This document shows, piece by piece, positions 34,259-43,943 of a stretch of DNA of 43,943 nucleotides (position 1 is the first letter of the stretch; every line of letters begins with the position of its first letter). The DNA lies in contig JABMRT010000076.1 of NCBI GenBank assembly GCA_013202295.1, positions 1 to 43,943 of the forward strand, written 5' to 3'. The stretch is from Candidatus Zhuqueibacterota bacterium. GTDB lineage: Bacteria; Zhuqueibacterota; QNDG01; JABMRT01. The notes beneath the pieces were generated by a model that searched no databases, was not told the origin of the DNA, and saw nothing but the letters and a program-made list of their open reading frames with translations. Made by a program: the position numbers and the translations under genes.

Positions 34259-35947
34259 TTGCAGTGGTGTGTGACAGAAGCTGAAGATCAGAAAGCGGTT
34301 CAATCTCTTGCAGAGGCCTTGTCCGTAACGCCCTTGATATCCAAGATATTGTGTATGCGGGGCATTTGCGATTTTGAAACGGCGCGTTCATTTTTCCGCC
34401 CCTTGCTTTCCGATCTAAACGATCCATTTCTCATGGCGGATATGGAAAAGGCGGTTATCCGCATTGAGAAGGCGCTTGAGCTAAATGAGCGTATTTTCAT
34501 CTATGGCGATTATGATGTGGATGGAATAACAGCCGCTTCCATACTGATCCTTTTTCTGCGACGGCTTGGCGCGGATGTGATCTTTTATATCCCTGATCGG
34601 TTGAAAGAAGGATACGGCCTTACAGAATTCGGTATTGAGCAGGCCATTCAGCAAGAAGCCAAACTGATGATCACTGTGGATTGCGGCATTACCGCTGTGG
34701 AAGAAGTGGAACATGCGCGGAAGCAGGGTCTGGATATTATTATCAGTGATCATCACGAGCCAGCTGAAACCCTGCCGAAAGCGGTAGCTATTCTAGATCC
34801 AAAACGTGCCGGTTGTTCCTATCCGTTCAAGGAACTGGCCGGAGTGGGTGTGGCTTTCAAACTGATCCAGGCCGTGACGCAGCATATGGAGATGGATCCC
34901 GATCTGCCTGCCGAATATCTTGATCTGGTCGCGCTGGGCAGTGCGGCAGACATTGTGCCGCTTATCGATGAGAACCGCATTCTCGCGCATCAGGGGCTCG
35001 AGAAGATGAATCTTCTGGATCGGATCGGGATTCGCGCGCTCACAGAAATCTGCGGACTGAAAGGTCGGCGCATCGGCACCGGTCAGCTTGTCTTTATCAT
35101 GGCGCCGCGGATCAACGCTGTTGGACGGCTTGGGAACGCAGAGCAGGCAGTGCATTTGATGGTTACGGATTCGAAGGAGGAAGCCTCTCACATCGCGCAG
35201 ATACTTGACAAGGAGAATCAGACCCGGAAGTATATTGACGAAGAGACATTCAATCAGGCCCAGGAAATGATGGGGAACATGGAGGGTGAGGTTGGAAGCT
35301 CTGTGGTGCTGGCACGTGAGGGGTGGCATTCCGGAGTTATAGGGATTGTGGCCTCACGTATTGTTGAAAAAGTGTACCGTCCCACGGTGATGATTGCGAT
35401 TGAAGATGGTGTGGGCAAGGGATCTGCACGGAGCATTCCGAATTTTAATGTGTATTCCGCTATAAAAAAGTGTGAAAAACATCTCATTGCATTTGGCGGG
35501 CATAAATACGCGGCCGGACTAACCATTGATCCTAAAAACATCAAGAAATTCACCAAGGCGTTTCACAAAGCCGTGGATTCGCTCATGGAAGAGGACGATC
35601 TGGTTCAGCGTATCTATGTGGATGCCGAAATTGCCTTGTCTGACATCAGCGAAAAATTTGTCCGAATTCTAAACCGGTTCGCGCCGTTCGGTCCGAAGAA
35701 CATGCGGCCGGTTTTTCAGAGCAACAATCTGCAGGTCGTAGGAACACCACGTGTGATCGGCCGCAATCATCTCAAGTTTCGCGTTCAGCAGAAGAGCCAT
35801 GTATTTGACGCCATCGGATTCGGATTGGGACATTTATACGATAGGCTTTCAGAGGGCGAAGCCAATCTGGATATGGTTTATGTGATTGAAGAGAATGTAT
35901 GGAACGGTCAGGCGCGTACGCAATTGCGGGTAAAGGATCTGAGATGA
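34259..35947 (+). CDS. recJ: Single-strand DNA exonuclease RecJ
   Basis: 562 residues, start at TTG 34259 with GGGAG about ten bases upstream. The DHH phosphoesterase motifs are in order: IYGDYDVDG (Asp84, Asp86, Asp88), VDCGIT, ISDHHEP, and the DHHA1 glycine-rich FGGHKYAAG near 420. The C-terminal OB-like domain has FAPFGPKNMRPVF. It degrades single-stranded DNA 5' to 3' in recombination and repair. It follows rnpB by 28 bp and probably shares no transcript with the aminotransferase after it. Confidence 0.96.
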   Translation: MQWCVTEAEDQKAVQSLAEALSVTPLISKILCMRGICDFETARSFFRPLLSDLNDPFLMADMEKAVIRIEKALELNERIFIYGDYDVDGITAASILILFLRRLGADVIFYIPDRLKEGYGLTEFGIEQAIQQEAKLMITVDCGITAVEEVEHARKQGLDIIISDHHEPAETLPKAVAILDPKRAGCSYPFKELAGVGVAFKLIQAVTQHMEMDPDLPAEYLDLVALGSAADIVPLIDENRILAHQGLEKMNLLDRIGIRALTEICGLKGRRIGTGQLVFIMAPRINAVGRLGNAEQAVHLMVTDSKEEASHIAQILDKENQTRKYIDEETFNQAQEMMGNMEGEVGSSVVLAREGWHSGVIGIVASRIVEKVYRPTVMIAIEDGVGKGSARSIPNFNVYSAIKKCEKHLIAFGGHKYAAGLTIDPKNIKKFTKAFHKAVDSLMEEDDLVQRIYVDAEIALSDISEKFVRILNRFAPFGPKNMRPVFQSNNLQVVGTPRVIGRNHLKFRVQQKSHVFDAIGFGLGHLYDRLSEGEANLDMVYVIEENVWNGQARTQLRVKDLR

Positions 35948-36006
35948 TCCATCACCAATGAAAATTTAATCTCAAATAATTAGCGGGATTATTGGCAGGA
36001 GGCATT

Positions 36007-36927
36007 ATGTCATTCGACGAACAAGCAAAAGTCTGGAAAAACGGCAAGTGGATCGCATGGAAGGATGCCACCACGCATCTGGCGTCTCATGTGATCCATT
36101 ACGGCAGCAGCCTGTTCGAAGGGATTCGTTGCTACAAGACAAAAAAAGGATCGGCCATTTTTCGTCTGAAAGAGCACACGGAACGGCTGTTCGATTCAGC
36201 GAAGATCTATCGTATGGAAATTCCTTACACGCAGGATGAAATCAACGCGGCCTGTCTGGATATCATCCGTCAAAACAATTATACTGAAGCATATATCCGC
36301 CCGGTTGTGTACAGAGGGTATGGACCGCTCGGTGTAAATCCCTCCGGTTGCCCGGTTGAAGTCGTCATTATGACCTGGAAATGGGGTGCGTATCTCGGCA
36401 AGGAAGCCCTTGAAAAGGGTGTGGATGTCCGTGTTTCTTCATGGAACCGATTCGCGCCAAATACCGTGCCCACGCTGGCCAAGGCCGGATCCAATTACAT
36501 GAGTTCTCAGCTGATCAAGATGGAAGCGGTTCGGGACGGGTATGTGGAAGGCATCGCGCTGACGACCGACGGCACACTGTCCGAGGGCAGCGGTGAGAAT
36601 CTGTTTGTGATCCGAAAGGGAAAGATTCACACACCGCCAATGTCGTCCGCCATCCTGCCGGGGATTACGCGCGATTCGGTGATGACGATTGCCAAAGAGC
36701 TGGGATACGAAGTCATAGAAGAGGTTCTGCCGAGGGAAATCCTCTATATTGCAGATGAGGTTTTCTTTACGGGCACCGCGGCCGAGGTTTCACCAATCCG
36801 GTCGGTTGATAAAATTCAGATCGGCGCCGGATCTCGCGGCCCGATCACGAAAGTAATCCAGGACAGGCTGTTCCAGATCCTGACTGCAGAAGGCGAAGAT
36901 ACGTACGGATGGTTATCCCATATTTAG
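36007..36927 (+). CDS. ilvE: Branched-chain amino acid aminotransferase
   Basis: 306 residues from ATG 36007, just after AGGAGG; the TTG five codons earlier is unlikely. The class IV PLP fold is clear: [16 protein letters not shown] (substrate loop), [15 protein letters not shown], catalytic Lys near 159 in [22 protein letters not shown] and [10 protein letters not shown]. It interconverts leucine, isoleucine and valine with their 2-oxo acids. It stands next to housekeeping genes rather than an ilv operon. Confidence 0.93.
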   Translation: MSFDEQAKVWKNGKWIAWKDATTHLASHVIHYGSSLFEGIRCYKTKKGSAIFRLKEHTERLFDSAKIYRMEIPYTQDEINAACLDIIRQNNYTEAYIRPVVYRGYGPLGVNPSGCPVEVVIMTWKWGAYLGKEALEKGVDVRVSSWNRFAPNTVPTLAKAGSNYMSSQLIKMEAVRDGYVEGIALTTDGTLSEGSGENLFVIRKGKIHTPPMSSAILPGITRDSVMTIAKELGYEVIEEVLPREILYIADEVFFTGTAAEVSPIRSVDKIQIGAGSRGPITKVIQDRLFQILTAEGEDTYGWLSHI

Positions 36928-36962
36928 TTCTTTGACAGAGAGTTCCAGGAGATTTATAGTTA

Positions 36963-37031
36963 ATGGGTAAACGCAGAAAGGCACCAGCCTTCGCTAAAGC
37001 TACGGCCTGGCAAGTACGGGACAAAGGGTAA
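36963..37031 (+). CDS. Short ORF repeating the start of nusB, interrupted by a palindromic repeat
   Basis: 22 codons. The first seven encode MGKRRKA, the same as the nusB start at 37072. The two DNA copies differ in three third-codon positions and in the start codon (ATG against GTG). AGGAG lies about eleven bases upstream. After codon seven the sequence runs into an imperfect palindrome (36983-37009, CCAG..TACGGCCTGG) encoding AFAKATAW, of the type dispersed in many candidate-phylum genomes. A working peptide is doubtful. Confidence 0.45.
   Translation: MGKRRKAPAFAKATAWQVRDKG
36983..37009. repeat. Imperfect palindromic (REP-like) element
   Basis: The arms CCAGCCTTCGCT and AGCTACGGCCTGG pair imperfectly around AAAGC. 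I recall this sequence as a short repeat scattered through genomes of several candidate phyla, where it gives odd peptides like AFAKATA. Here it sits between ilvE and nusB. A genome-wide count is needed to prove it is repeated. Confidence 0.45.
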
Positions 37032-37071
37032 TTAGATTTCACTCTATTTAGATTTAAAGGATGGTTGATTA

Positions 37072-37527
37072 GTGGGTAAGCGTAGGAAGGCACGCGAACT
37101 GGTTTTACAGGGATTGTACGCGCTTGAGGTGTCGGACAATCCGATCAAAACTGTGATCGAAGAAATTGAAGAACAGGATCCGGACCCGACCGTGCAGGAG
37201 TTCGCGTGTGATCTGCTGAGAAAGACGGTGCACAATCACACTGAGTTGGATGAGGTTGTCAGTAAATCCGTGAAGAACTGGAATTTCGACCGTATTGCGA
37301 TTATCGACCGGTTGATTCTCAGACAGTCACTTTGCGAGTTGATGCATTTTGAAGAGATCCCGCCAAAGGTGACGATCAATGAGGCGATTGATCTGGCGAA
37401 GAAATTCAGTACGGCAGAGAGCGGCCGTTTTGTGAATGGGATTCTGGATGCGGTGTTGAAGCAGCTGAAAACTGAAGACAAGATCAGCAAGTCGGGGCGG
37501 GGGTTGATGGATGGCGCGGTGAAGTAA
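37072..37527 (+). CDS. nusB: Transcription antitermination factor NusB
   Basis: 151 residues, start at GTG 37072 with AAGGATGG about ten bases upstream. MGKRRKARELVLQGLYAL is the characteristic NusB opening, followed by an all-helical body with FDRIAIIDRLILRQSLCEL and the signature PPKVTINEAIDLAKKFST and FVNGILDAVLKQL. It binds boxA RNA with S10 for antitermination of rRNA operons. A strong terminator follows. Confidence 0.95.
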   Translation: MGKRRKARELVLQGLYALEVSDNPIKTVIEEIEEQDPDPTVQEFACDLLRKTVHNHTELDEVVSKSVKNWNFDRIAIIDRLILRQSLCELMHFEEIPPKVTINEAIDLAKKFSTAESGRFVNGILDAVLKQLKTEDKISKSGRGLMDGAVK

Positions 37528-37557
37528 TACATGATAGACATTTCTTTTTTCAAGTGA

Positions 37558-37594
37558 ACACCCCGAAGACTTTAAGTCTTCGGGGTGTTTTTTT
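37558..37594 (+). terminator. Rho-independent terminator of nusB
   Basis: ACACCCCGAAGACTT pairs with AAGTCTTCGGGGTGT around a 2-nt loop, followed by seven T residues. One of the strongest hairpins in the window, ending the nusB unit. Confidence 0.95.
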
Positions 37595-37675
37595 GGTGAA
37601 AATGATTTGCATTTTCAAAAGGGATTTGTAAATTAGATTTAGCTTCAAATCAATTTATAAATATTAGAGTTTATA

Positions 37676-38395
37676 ATGATTCCAGAAGTTTTCATAACGC
37701 ATGCCACTGATATATTGGGTGATACTAGCGATGGTTTAACGGGTTCAAAGATTGCTGAGCTGTGTACAGCATACGCAATTGAATATGATGTTGATATACC
37801 GTACACAACATACCCGTTTCCACCTGAATTACAAAATAAAAGGACTGCCTTAAGAGAGAATTTAAAAGCGTTTACCTCTGAACAACAGTATCGAATAATA
37901 AAAACGCTGTGTGAATTACCACAATTTTCAGGTAGTAGCACTATAAAAGACTTGAGAATTAAGCTAATTACAAGATATAGTGAATTTGGTAACACAGATT
38001 CTGAAGTAAGTGAAGCTTTAATTGAAGAGACGAGGCATTGGCTTGCAGATTACCCAGATTCACTGAAAGTTTACGAAGACGCACTGGCGAAATTTGCAGG
38101 CAACATTTTTCAAAGAAACACTTTGGATGACTTAAGACTTTCATTAGAAATATTACTTAAAAAATTACTTGGAAATGAAAAGTCTTTAGAAAACCAGCTC
38201 GCTGATGTCGGTTCATTCGTCCAAGGTAAAGGTGGATCAAAAGAATTGGTAAATATGTTTGTTAAACTAATAGATTATTATGCCAAGTATCAGAATACTT
38301 ATATTAAACATAATGATTCTGTTGTTGAAGCAGAAATTGAAATAATATTAGAGATGACAAGTTCATTGATGAAATTTTTATTAAGAATCAAATAA
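37676..38395 (+). CDS. Hypothetical protein with abortive-infection-like C-terminal domain
   Basis: 239 residues. The N-terminal half contains IPYTTYPFPPELQNKRTALR and EQQYRIIKTLCELPQF; the C-terminal half contains DALAKFAGNIFQRNTLDDLRLSLEILLKKLL and NEKSLENQL. I recognise both as parts of a scattered, accessory family whose end resembles the abortive-infection C-terminal domain. No enzymatic motif is visible. The gene is visibly A+T-rich, has only a weak ribosome binding site, and is isolated between the nusB terminator and a membrane-protein gene, so transfer is likely. A phage-defence role is a guess. Confidence 0.65.
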   Translation: MIPEVFITHATDILGDTSDGLTGSKIAELCTAYAIEYDVDIPYTTYPFPPELQNKRTALRENLKAFTSEQQYRIIKTLCELPQFSGSSTIKDLRIKLITRYSEFGNTDSEVSEALIEETRHWLADYPDSLKVYEDALAKFAGNIFQRNTLDDLRLSLEILLKKLLGNEKSLENQLADVGSFVQGKGGSKELVNMFVKLIDYYAKYQNTYIKHNDSVVEAEIEIILEMTSSLMKFLLRIK

Positions 38396-38449
38396 ATACA
38401 TTAGGATCTTCTTTTAAAATTTATCTAGAAAAATTTCAGGAGAACACCT

Positions 38450-38746
38450 GTGCAAATATCACTCATTCAAACATTACTAATCATCTTCATTCTGATTGCC
38501 ACAGTCTGGGTTTTCATTAATACAATCATTACCAAAAAATGGCGAAACAAGGCGCCGGGTGAGGCGGAGAGTTGGAAAGCAGGCATCTTTTATTATAACC
38601 CAGATGACAAACGGCTCATGCTGCCGAAACGAACCGGGTTGGGTTTTACGTTGAACTTTGCACAGCCGACGGCGATTATTTTATTTTTACTTTTAGTATT
38701 TATCATTATTATAGTGGCATGTTTGAACCGAGGATGTAATATATAA
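38450..38746 (+). CDS. DUF5808 family small membrane protein
   Basis: 98 residues from GTG 38450, eight bases after AGGAG. Two membrane helices (LIQTLLIIFILIATVWVFI and AIILFLLLVFIIIIVACL) flank a conserved soluble stretch, WKAGIFYYNPDDKRLMLPKR followed by TGLGFTLNFA, the DUF5808 signature. Function unknown. It is transcribed in the same direction as the oxidoreductase gene 23 bp downstream, which may be in the same transcript. Confidence 0.8.
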   Translation: MQISLIQTLLIIFILIATVWVFINTIITKKWRNKAPGEAESWKAGIFYYNPDDKRLMLPKRTGLGFTLNFAQPTAIILFLLLVFIIIIVACLNRGCNI

Positions 38747-38769
38747 CAACTCAGAAACTGGAGGATTAA

Positions 38770-39915
38770 ATGCAAAACATAAAAACCGCGATCATTGGTG
38801 CGGGATTCATGGGCCCGGCGCATACCGAAGCCTTGAGAAGATTAGGTGTGCAGGTTGTCGGCATTCTCGGTGTGGATCAGGCGGAATCCGATAAGGCGGC
38901 TGAAAGTTTGGGCATTCCCAAGGCTTATGCCAGTTTCGAGGATGTGCTCAAGGATAAAGAAGTTCAGGTTGTGCATCTTACCACACCGAACAAGCTCCAT
39001 TTTCCCATGGCCAAAGCGGTCCTTAAAGCAGGAAAACATGTGCTGTGTGAGAAGCCATTGGCAATGACCTCCGCTGAAACCAAGGAGCTGGTTGCCTTGG
39101 CAAAAGAGACTGGTCTTGCTGCGGGTGTGAATTACAACATGCGCTTTTATCCGCTTTGTTTGCAGGCCAAAGACATGGTTCAAACCGGCGAGGCGGGCGA
39201 GATTCACTCGATTGTCGGCAGTTATGTGCAGGACTGGCTGCTTAAAGACACGGATTATAACTGGCGCGTACTGGCTGAAGAGGGAGGCGCTGTCCGAGCC
39301 ATCGGCGATATTGGTACACACTGGATGGACATGGTCCAAAACATTACAGGATTAAAAATTGTTGAAGTTCTGGCGGATCTCAAAATTTTGCATCCGGTGC
39401 GCAAGCGGCCCAAGGGCGAGGTTGAGACTTTTTCCGGCAAAGTGCAGGACATCCAGGCTACGGAAAATGTGGATATTATAACTGAGGATTGCGGCTCAGT
39501 TTTACTCCGATTCAACAATGGCGCGAGTGGCAATCTGTGGGTGTCCCAGGCCACAGCAGGACGCAAGAATTGTCTGCGGTATGAAATTTCCGGATCCAAA
39601 ACAGCTTTGTATTGGGACAGTGAATCGCCCAATGAAATATGGGTGGGTCAGCGCGACAAAGCCAACGAAAGAATGCTCAAAGATCCTGGCCTGGCAAGTG
39701 ATGCTGTACGTCCATATATCGGGTATCCGGGCGGGCACAATGAAGGTTATCCAGATTCATTCAAGCAATCCTTCCGCGCTTTTTATCATTTCATTGCCGC
39801 AGGAGATCCATCAGCAACGCCACAGTTTGCCACGTTTGAAGAAGGACATCATGAGGTTGTTTTATGTGAGGCGATTCTTAAGAGTCATAAAGAAAAGAAG
39901 TGGATAACTGTTTAA
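38770..39915 (+). CDS. Gfo/Idh/MocA family oxidoreductase
   Basis: 381 residues. The NAD(P)-binding domain opens with [19 protein letters not shown] and contains [20 protein letters not shown] and the signature CEKPLAMT (catalytic lysine). The C-terminal beta-sheet substrate domain holds [12 protein letters not shown] with the usual His. TGGAGG precedes the start. It oxidises or reduces a sugar or cyclitol. The isomerase-like gene downstream suggests a sugar catabolic pair; the sugar is unknown. Confidence 0.92.
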   Translation: MQNIKTAIIGAGFMGPAHTEALRRLGVQVVGILGVDQAESDKAAESLGIPKAYASFEDVLKDKEVQVVHLTTPNKLHFPMAKAVLKAGKHVLCEKPLAMTSAETKELVALAKETGLAAGVNYNMRFYPLCLQAKDMVQTGEAGEIHSIVGSYVQDWLLKDTDYNWRVLAEEGGAVRAIGDIGTHWMDMVQNITGLKIVEVLADLKILHPVRKRPKGEVETFSGKVQDIQATENVDIITEDCGSVLLRFNNGASGNLWVSQATAGRKNCLRYEISGSKTALYWDSESPNEIWVGQRDKANERMLKDPGLASDAVRPYIGYPGGHNEGYPDSFKQSFRAFYHFIAAGDPSATPQFATFEEGHHEVVLCEAILKSHKEKKWITV

Positions 39916-40068
39916 ACAAACGGCGCATGAGTAACGGTTAACGGGGAAAGAAGAGCGGGGATCATTCCACTTTTTCCGTTCCCCATTCCCCGATAATTGG
40001 ATGGTTTTAAGTGTCCTAAAGTATTTCAGTATATTTAAAGATATAAATAATCTTTTGGGGAGGACTTT

Positions 40069-40980
40069 ATGAAACTCGGATTTGTAACTGCCATATTGCC
40101 CGATCTTGGGCTGGATAAGGTGCTGCAGGTTGCAGTGGAGAATGGCTATGATTGCATTGAGGTGATGTGTTGGCCTCCGGGCAAGGCCGAGCGGCGTTAC
40201 GCGGGTGTGACACACATTGATGTGACCAGTTTAAATAAGACCAATGTGGCGAGCATTCAAGACAAACTTGCTGAGACAGGTATTTCCATCAGCGGGCTGG
40301 GGTATTATCCCAACGCATTGGCCGCGGACAAGGCTGAAGCCAAGGTTTACATCGACCACATCAAAAAGGTGATCAAGGCTGCGGCGCTGTTGGGCATCCC
40401 TGTGATGAACACATTCATTGGCCGGGACTGGACCAAATCTGTGGATGCCAACTGGCCCCGTTTTCTGCAGGTATGGAAACCGATTATCAAACTGGCCGAA
40501 GATCAGGGCGTGAAGGTGGCTATTGAAAACTGTCCCATGTATTTCTCTCAGGATGAGTGGCCGAGCGGTAAGAACCTGGCGCACAGCCCGGAAATCTGGC
40601 GGCGCATGTTTAACGACATCCCAAGTAAGAATTTTGGATTGAACTTTGATCCCTCTCATCTGGTTTGGCAGCGCATTGATTATTGCCGGGCGGTCCGCGA
40701 ATTTAAGAATAAGATTTTCCACGCCCATGCAAAAGATGCGCGCATTGACACACACAATCTGGATGAAGTGGGCATTCTCGCCACTCCTTTAAAATACCAT
40801 ACACCCAAGCTTCCGGGACTCGGTGATGTGAATTGGGGCAAGTATATCTCCGAACTCACAGAAGTTGGGTATAAAGGTCCATTGTGTGTTGAGGTCGAAG
40901 ATCGTGCTTATGAAGGATCGTTCAAGAATCGCACGGCAGCGCTTAAGCAGAGCGCAAGATATTTGAGGCAGTTCGTATAG
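40069..40980 (+). CDS. Sugar phosphate isomerase/epimerase (xylose-isomerase-like TIM barrel)
   Basis: 303 residues. Motifs typical of AP endonuclease 2/sugar isomerase barrels: [13 protein letters not shown] near the start, VAIENCPM (metal Glu), [14 protein letters not shown] (Asp, His), [11 protein letters not shown] (His) and [12 protein letters not shown] (Glu). These residues hold a divalent metal for keto-sugar epimerisation or isomerisation. GGGAGG precedes the start. Together with the upstream oxidoreductase it probably forms a short catabolic route. About 150 bp of GC-rich repeats (CGGGGA/TTCCCCG) separate the two genes. Confidence 0.9.
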   Translation: MKLGFVTAILPDLGLDKVLQVAVENGYDCIEVMCWPPGKAERRYAGVTHIDVTSLNKTNVASIQDKLAETGISISGLGYYPNALAADKAEAKVYIDHIKKVIKAAALLGIPVMNTFIGRDWTKSVDANWPRFLQVWKPIIKLAEDQGVKVAIENCPMYFSQDEWPSGKNLAHSPEIWRRMFNDIPSKNFGLNFDPSHLVWQRIDYCRAVREFKNKIFHAHAKDARIDTHNLDEVGILATPLKYHTPKLPGLGDVNWGKYISELTEVGYKGPLCVEVEDRAYEGSFKNRTAALKQSARYLRQFV

Positions 40981-41435
40981 CGCATTCTTTTTGGCATTGA
41001 TTTTTATCATTATTGTGTTGGCAAGATTGACCGGGTAGAAGTGCGGGATTGGTCCCATTAAAAAAACATATCATTTTATTGGCGTCAATAAAATGATAGC
41101 CATGACTAAAGGTGCAAATTAAGAGATCCCCGATTTTATGCTCACCCGTCCTACGTGATATTATAGTATTGCATTAGAAAAGAAAAATCCGCATCTTCGA
41201 ACACACGTCCATTCAAAAGGCACAGGTATCCTGTAAAACTTACGACATTTCGCCGTCTTAAAACTGAAATTTAATTATCCTTTTACAATACTGTTATTTT
41301 CTATGTTTGAAAAATGGACATGTTTTATGTATATTGATTGCGAAAGAGGGTGCCGGTGAAACTTTCTGGCGACTTGGACATTGAATCAATACTTGTGTGT
41401 TCATACCCAAAGACTCAAATGAGACGAGGAGCCAC
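40981..41435. other. Intergenic region before secA with a perfect palindrome
   Basis: No gene in about 455 bp. ATCATTTTATTG (41070-41081) and CAATAAAATGAT (41086-41097) form a 12-bp perfect inverted repeat with a 4-nt loop. A short T-run follows on the minus strand only, so it could terminate minus-strand transcription or bind a protein. The secA promoter should lie here. A short frame overlapping the secA start (GTG near 41350) has no clear support. Confidence 0.5.
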
Positions 41436-43943
41436 ATGCTCGATAAAATAATGAAACTCTTTTTCGGTAATAAACACGACAAGGAGATCAAGCGGCTTCA
41501 ACCTGTTGTAGACGAGATTATTCAGATTTATGAGACCTTGTCCGATTTGTCCGACGAAGCACTTCAAAATAAAACCAATATTTTCAAACAGCGCATCCTG
41601 GATGAAGTGGGTGAGGTGCGCGACAATCTGGATGAACTTCACGAAAAATTGAAATCCTCTGCGGATGATGACACCCTTGATTTAGAGGATATTCGCCAGC
41701 AGATTGAATCTCTTGAAAAAGAAGAAATAGATAAAACCGAAGCTGTGTTGTGGGAAATCCTGCCTGAAGCGTATGCAGTGGTCAAGGAAACCTGCCGACG
41801 TTTTGTGGGGAAATCCTGGAAAGTTGTCGGGGCCGATATCGTCTGGGATATGGTGCCCTTTGATGTGCAGCTGATCGGTGGGATTGTGCTCCACGAAGGC
41901 AAGATCACGGAAATGGCCACGGGTGAAGGCAAGACCCTGGTAGCGACGTTGCCGATGTATCTCAATGCGTTGGTGGGTAAGGGTATTCATCTGATCACGG
42001 TCAATGATTATCTGGCCCGGCGCGACTGTGAGTGGATGGGTGAGATCTTCAAGTTTCACAGCTTGACCGTGGCCTATATCACCAATGATATGGATCCCGC
42101 AGCACGAAAAAAAGCGTATCAGGCTGACATCACGTACGGCACGAACAATGAATATGGATTTGATTATCTACGCGACAACATGACCATTTCCCCCGAGGGA
42201 CTGGTTCAGCGGGGGCATCATTTCGCGATTATTGATGAAGTGGATTCCGTTCTCGTAGACGAAGCGCGCACACCATTGATTATTTCCGGACCGGTGGGCG
42301 AGTCGAGAAATAAATTTGCAGAAATGAAACTCCCTGTGGAGCAGCTCCTCAAGAGCCAGAATATACTGGTCAATCGATTGGTGGCCGAGGGCGAGCAGTT
42401 ATTGAAGGACGAGGATGAATATGAAGCGGGCATCAAACTGCTTCAGGCCCATCGAGGTGGACCCAAGAACAAGCGGCTGGTTAAAGTGCTTCGTGAATCC
42501 GGGATTCAGAAACTGATCCGGCGGGTGGAATCTGATTTCATGCGCGACAAGCGTCTTCAAGAGCTGGATGAGGATCTCCTCTACGCCATTGATGAGAAAG
42601 CCCACACCATTGATCTGACCGAGAAAGGGCGACAGACTATCGCGCCCAACAATCCCGAAATGTTTATTATGCCCGATCTGGCGACGGAATTATCCGAGCT
42701 TGAAGGCGATGAATCCATGGATCCCATGGACAAGGAAAAGCGCAAGGAAGCGCTTCAGATGGATTATGCCGAGAAGAGCGAACGGCTGCACAATATCAGC
42801 CAGCTGCTCCGCGCTTATTCCCTGTTTGAAAAGGATGTGGAATATGTGGTTTCTGATGACGGCAAGGTGATGATCGTGGATGAATTCACCGGCCGACTTA
42901 TGCCAGGCCGCCGCTTCTCCGACGGTTTGCATCAGGCTTTGGAAGCCAAGGAAAATGTCAAGATTGAACGCGAGACACAAACACTTGCCACAATTACACT
43001 TCAAAATTTCTTCCGTCTCTATACAAAATTGGCGGGCATGACCGGTACGGCCGAAACAGAGGCCGGTGAGTTCTGGACTATTTACAAGCTGGATGTGGTG
43101 GTCATTCCGACCAATGAACCCATCCGGCGTGACGATCAGGATGATGTGGTATTCCGTACCAAACGCGAGAAGTACAACGCAATCATTGACCGGATCGCAG
43201 AGACGCATGAAGCAGGCTATCCCGTACTCGTCGGAACAGTCACAGTCGATGTCTCCGAAACCCTTTCCCGAATGCTCAAGCGGCGCGGCGTCCGCCATTC
43301 CGTTTTAAACGCCAAATATCATCAGCATGAAGCTGAAATCGTGGCCCGAGCCGGAGAGCCGGGCATGGTCACAATTGCCACCAACATGGCCGGGCGCGGT
43401 ACAGATATCAAGCTGGGTGAGGGCGTGATCCGAATGCTGGATGAGGAGCTCGAAGAATTGGCCAAGGACGCTGTGAGCTCCATGCAAAAGGGCCGGACTG
43501 TATTTATCCACAAAGCACCGGATCTGGAACTCAAGCGTGTGATGGAAGCGATCACACGTCATCAAGGGGCATCCCGAATACTCAATACAGCGGGGGAGAA
43601 GGACCGACTCCTCCAGGGTGAAGACAAACTTCCTGAAGGCCATATTGCAATTATTCCGCGAACCATTAGCGGGCCCAATGATACGCGGATGGAGGGCGAA
43701 GGATTCCATCATATAAAAATCAGAGATTATGCGACAGGCGGTCTGCATATTATCGGCACGGAGCGCCATGAAGCCCGGCGCATTGACCGTCAGCTTCGTG
43801 GCCGTGCGGGCCGGCAGGGCGATCCGGGTCAGACGCTCTTTTATCTTTCACTCGAAGATGATCTGATGCGGCTGTTCGGTTCTGACCGAATCGCGGGCGT
43901 GATGGACCGGATGGGTCTTGAAGAAGGTGAAGTGATCACGCAC
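41436..43943 (+). CDS. secA: Preprotein translocase ATPase SecA (3' end beyond window)
   Basis: 836 codons are present, open to the window edge. ATG 41436 follows GAGGAG. The N-terminus carries the motor domain opening ([20 protein letters not shown]), then an acidic insertion ([20 protein letters not shown]) and [19 protein letters not shown] (Walker A), [43 protein letters not shown] (Walker B) and later [16 protein letters not shown]. It drives secreted proteins through SecYEG and should export the many signal-peptide proteins of this window. The C-terminal zinc-binding tail would lie outside. Confidence 0.97.
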   Translation, partial: MLDKIMKLFFGNKHDKEIKRLQPVVDEIIQIYETLSDLSDEALQNKTNIFKQRILDEVGEVRDNLDELHEKLKSSADDDTLDLEDIRQQIESLEKEEIDKTEAVLWEILPEAYAVVKETCRRFVGKSWKVVGADIVWDMVPFDVQLIGGIVLHEGKITEMATGEGKTLVATLPMYLNALVGKGIHLITVNDYLARRDCEWMGEIFKFHSLTVAYITNDMDPAARKKAYQADITYGTNNEYGFDYLRDNMTISPEGLVQRGHHFAIIDEVDSVLVDEARTPLIISGPVGESRNKFAEMKLPVEQLLKSQNILVNRLVAEGEQLLKDEDEYEAGIKLLQAHRGGPKNKRLVKVLRESGIQKLIRRVESDFMRDKRLQELDEDLLYAIDEKAHTIDLTEKGRQTIAPNNPEMFIMPDLATELSELEGDESMDPMDKEKRKEALQMDYAEKSERLHNISQLLRAYSLFEKDVEYVVSDDGKVMIVDEFTGRLMPGRRFSDGLHQALEAKENVKIERETQTLATITLQNFFRLYTKLAGMTGTAETEAGEFWTIYKLDVVVIPTNEPIRRDDQDDVVFRTKREKYNAIIDRIAETHEAGYPVLVGTVTVDVSETLSRMLKRRGVRHSVLNAKYHQHEAEIVARAGEPGMVTIATNMAGRGTDIKLGEGVIRMLDEELEELAKDAVSSMQKGRTVFIHKAPDLELKRVMEAITRHQGASRILNTAGEKDRLLQGEDKLPEGHIAIIPRTISGPNDTRMEGEGFHHIKIRDYATGGLHIIGTERHEARRIDRQLRGRAGRQGDPGQTLFYLSLEDDLMRLFGSDRIAGVMDRMGLEEGEVITH

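Noticed and set aside
39930-40000. Terminator between the oxidoreductase and isomerase genes
   Set aside because: CGGGGA and TTCCCC stretches can pair in several ways, but no single strong stem with a T-run is formed.
41350-41454. Leader peptide overlapping the secA start
   Set aside because: A short GTG frame with a weak upstream site exists, but there is no arrest-type motif and no hydrophobic segment.

Overview
The window looks like chromosomal DNA from an uncultured member of the FCB group (Fibrobacteres-Chlorobi-Bacteroidetes superphylum and relatives such as KSB1, Calditrichaeota or Marinimicrobia). That placement is an inference. It rests on three secreted proteins with C-terminal FlgD-like/type IX-style sorting domains (one with the motif YPNPFN), lamin-tail domains in extracytoplasmic proteins, many lipoproteins and glycan-active enzymes, and a SecA with an FCB-like N-terminal region. 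No 16S rRNA gene is present to confirm it.

Layout. (1) 1-3,000 is an accessory end. It holds a small cluster of integron attC sites without an integrase, one complete gene cassette encoding an NTF2-like lipoprotein, a regular 21-bp tandem array in front of a small apparently truncated gene, and a PIN-type toxin-antitoxin pair with its own inverted-repeat operator. (2) 3,044-5,617 is a secreted lamin-tail/endonuclease protein. (3) 6,013-11,552 (minus strand) is a compact five-gene set: hexapeptide acyltransferase, acyl carrier protein, class II asparagine-synthase-like amidotransferase, AMP-forming acyl ligase and NAD-synthetase-like enzyme. It looks like a small pathway that makes an amidated or acylated glycan or lipid decoration. 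(4) 11,931-18,926 is a glycan-degradation region with visible genome decay: a frameshifted DUF2378/TIGR02265-like gene, a BNR-4 family protein, an SGNH esterase, a GH8/BNR-4 chimeric pseudogene and a GH5 glycanase. An isolated integron cassette carrying a DUF2520 Rossmann-fold gene sits between them. (5) 19,004-26,699 holds a SUI1/YciH-type initiation factor that appears to start at AUC, a papain-family protease, a tandem sugar-binding-like protein, a histidine kinase/response regulator pair and another lamin-tail protein.

(6) 26,700-37,527 is core genome: an A+T-rich gap with DnaA boxes, then rpsU, yqeY-like, cvpA-like, mutS2, dnaG, a CAU-anticodon tRNA, a zinc-ribbon coiled-coil protein, rnpB (RNase P RNA), recJ, a branched-chain aminotransferase and nusB. 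The nusB 5' end is partly duplicated next to a palindromic repeat. (7) 37,676-40,980 holds an A+T-rich gene of possible abortive-infection type, a DUF5808 membrane protein, and an oxidoreductase/sugar-isomerase-like pair. (8) secA runs off the right edge.

The most notable items are the two integron-type cassettes whose 5' start is exactly complementary to the R'' box of their own attC, the predicted AUC start of the SUI1 gene, the phased 21-bp array, and the chimeric glycosidase pseudogene.
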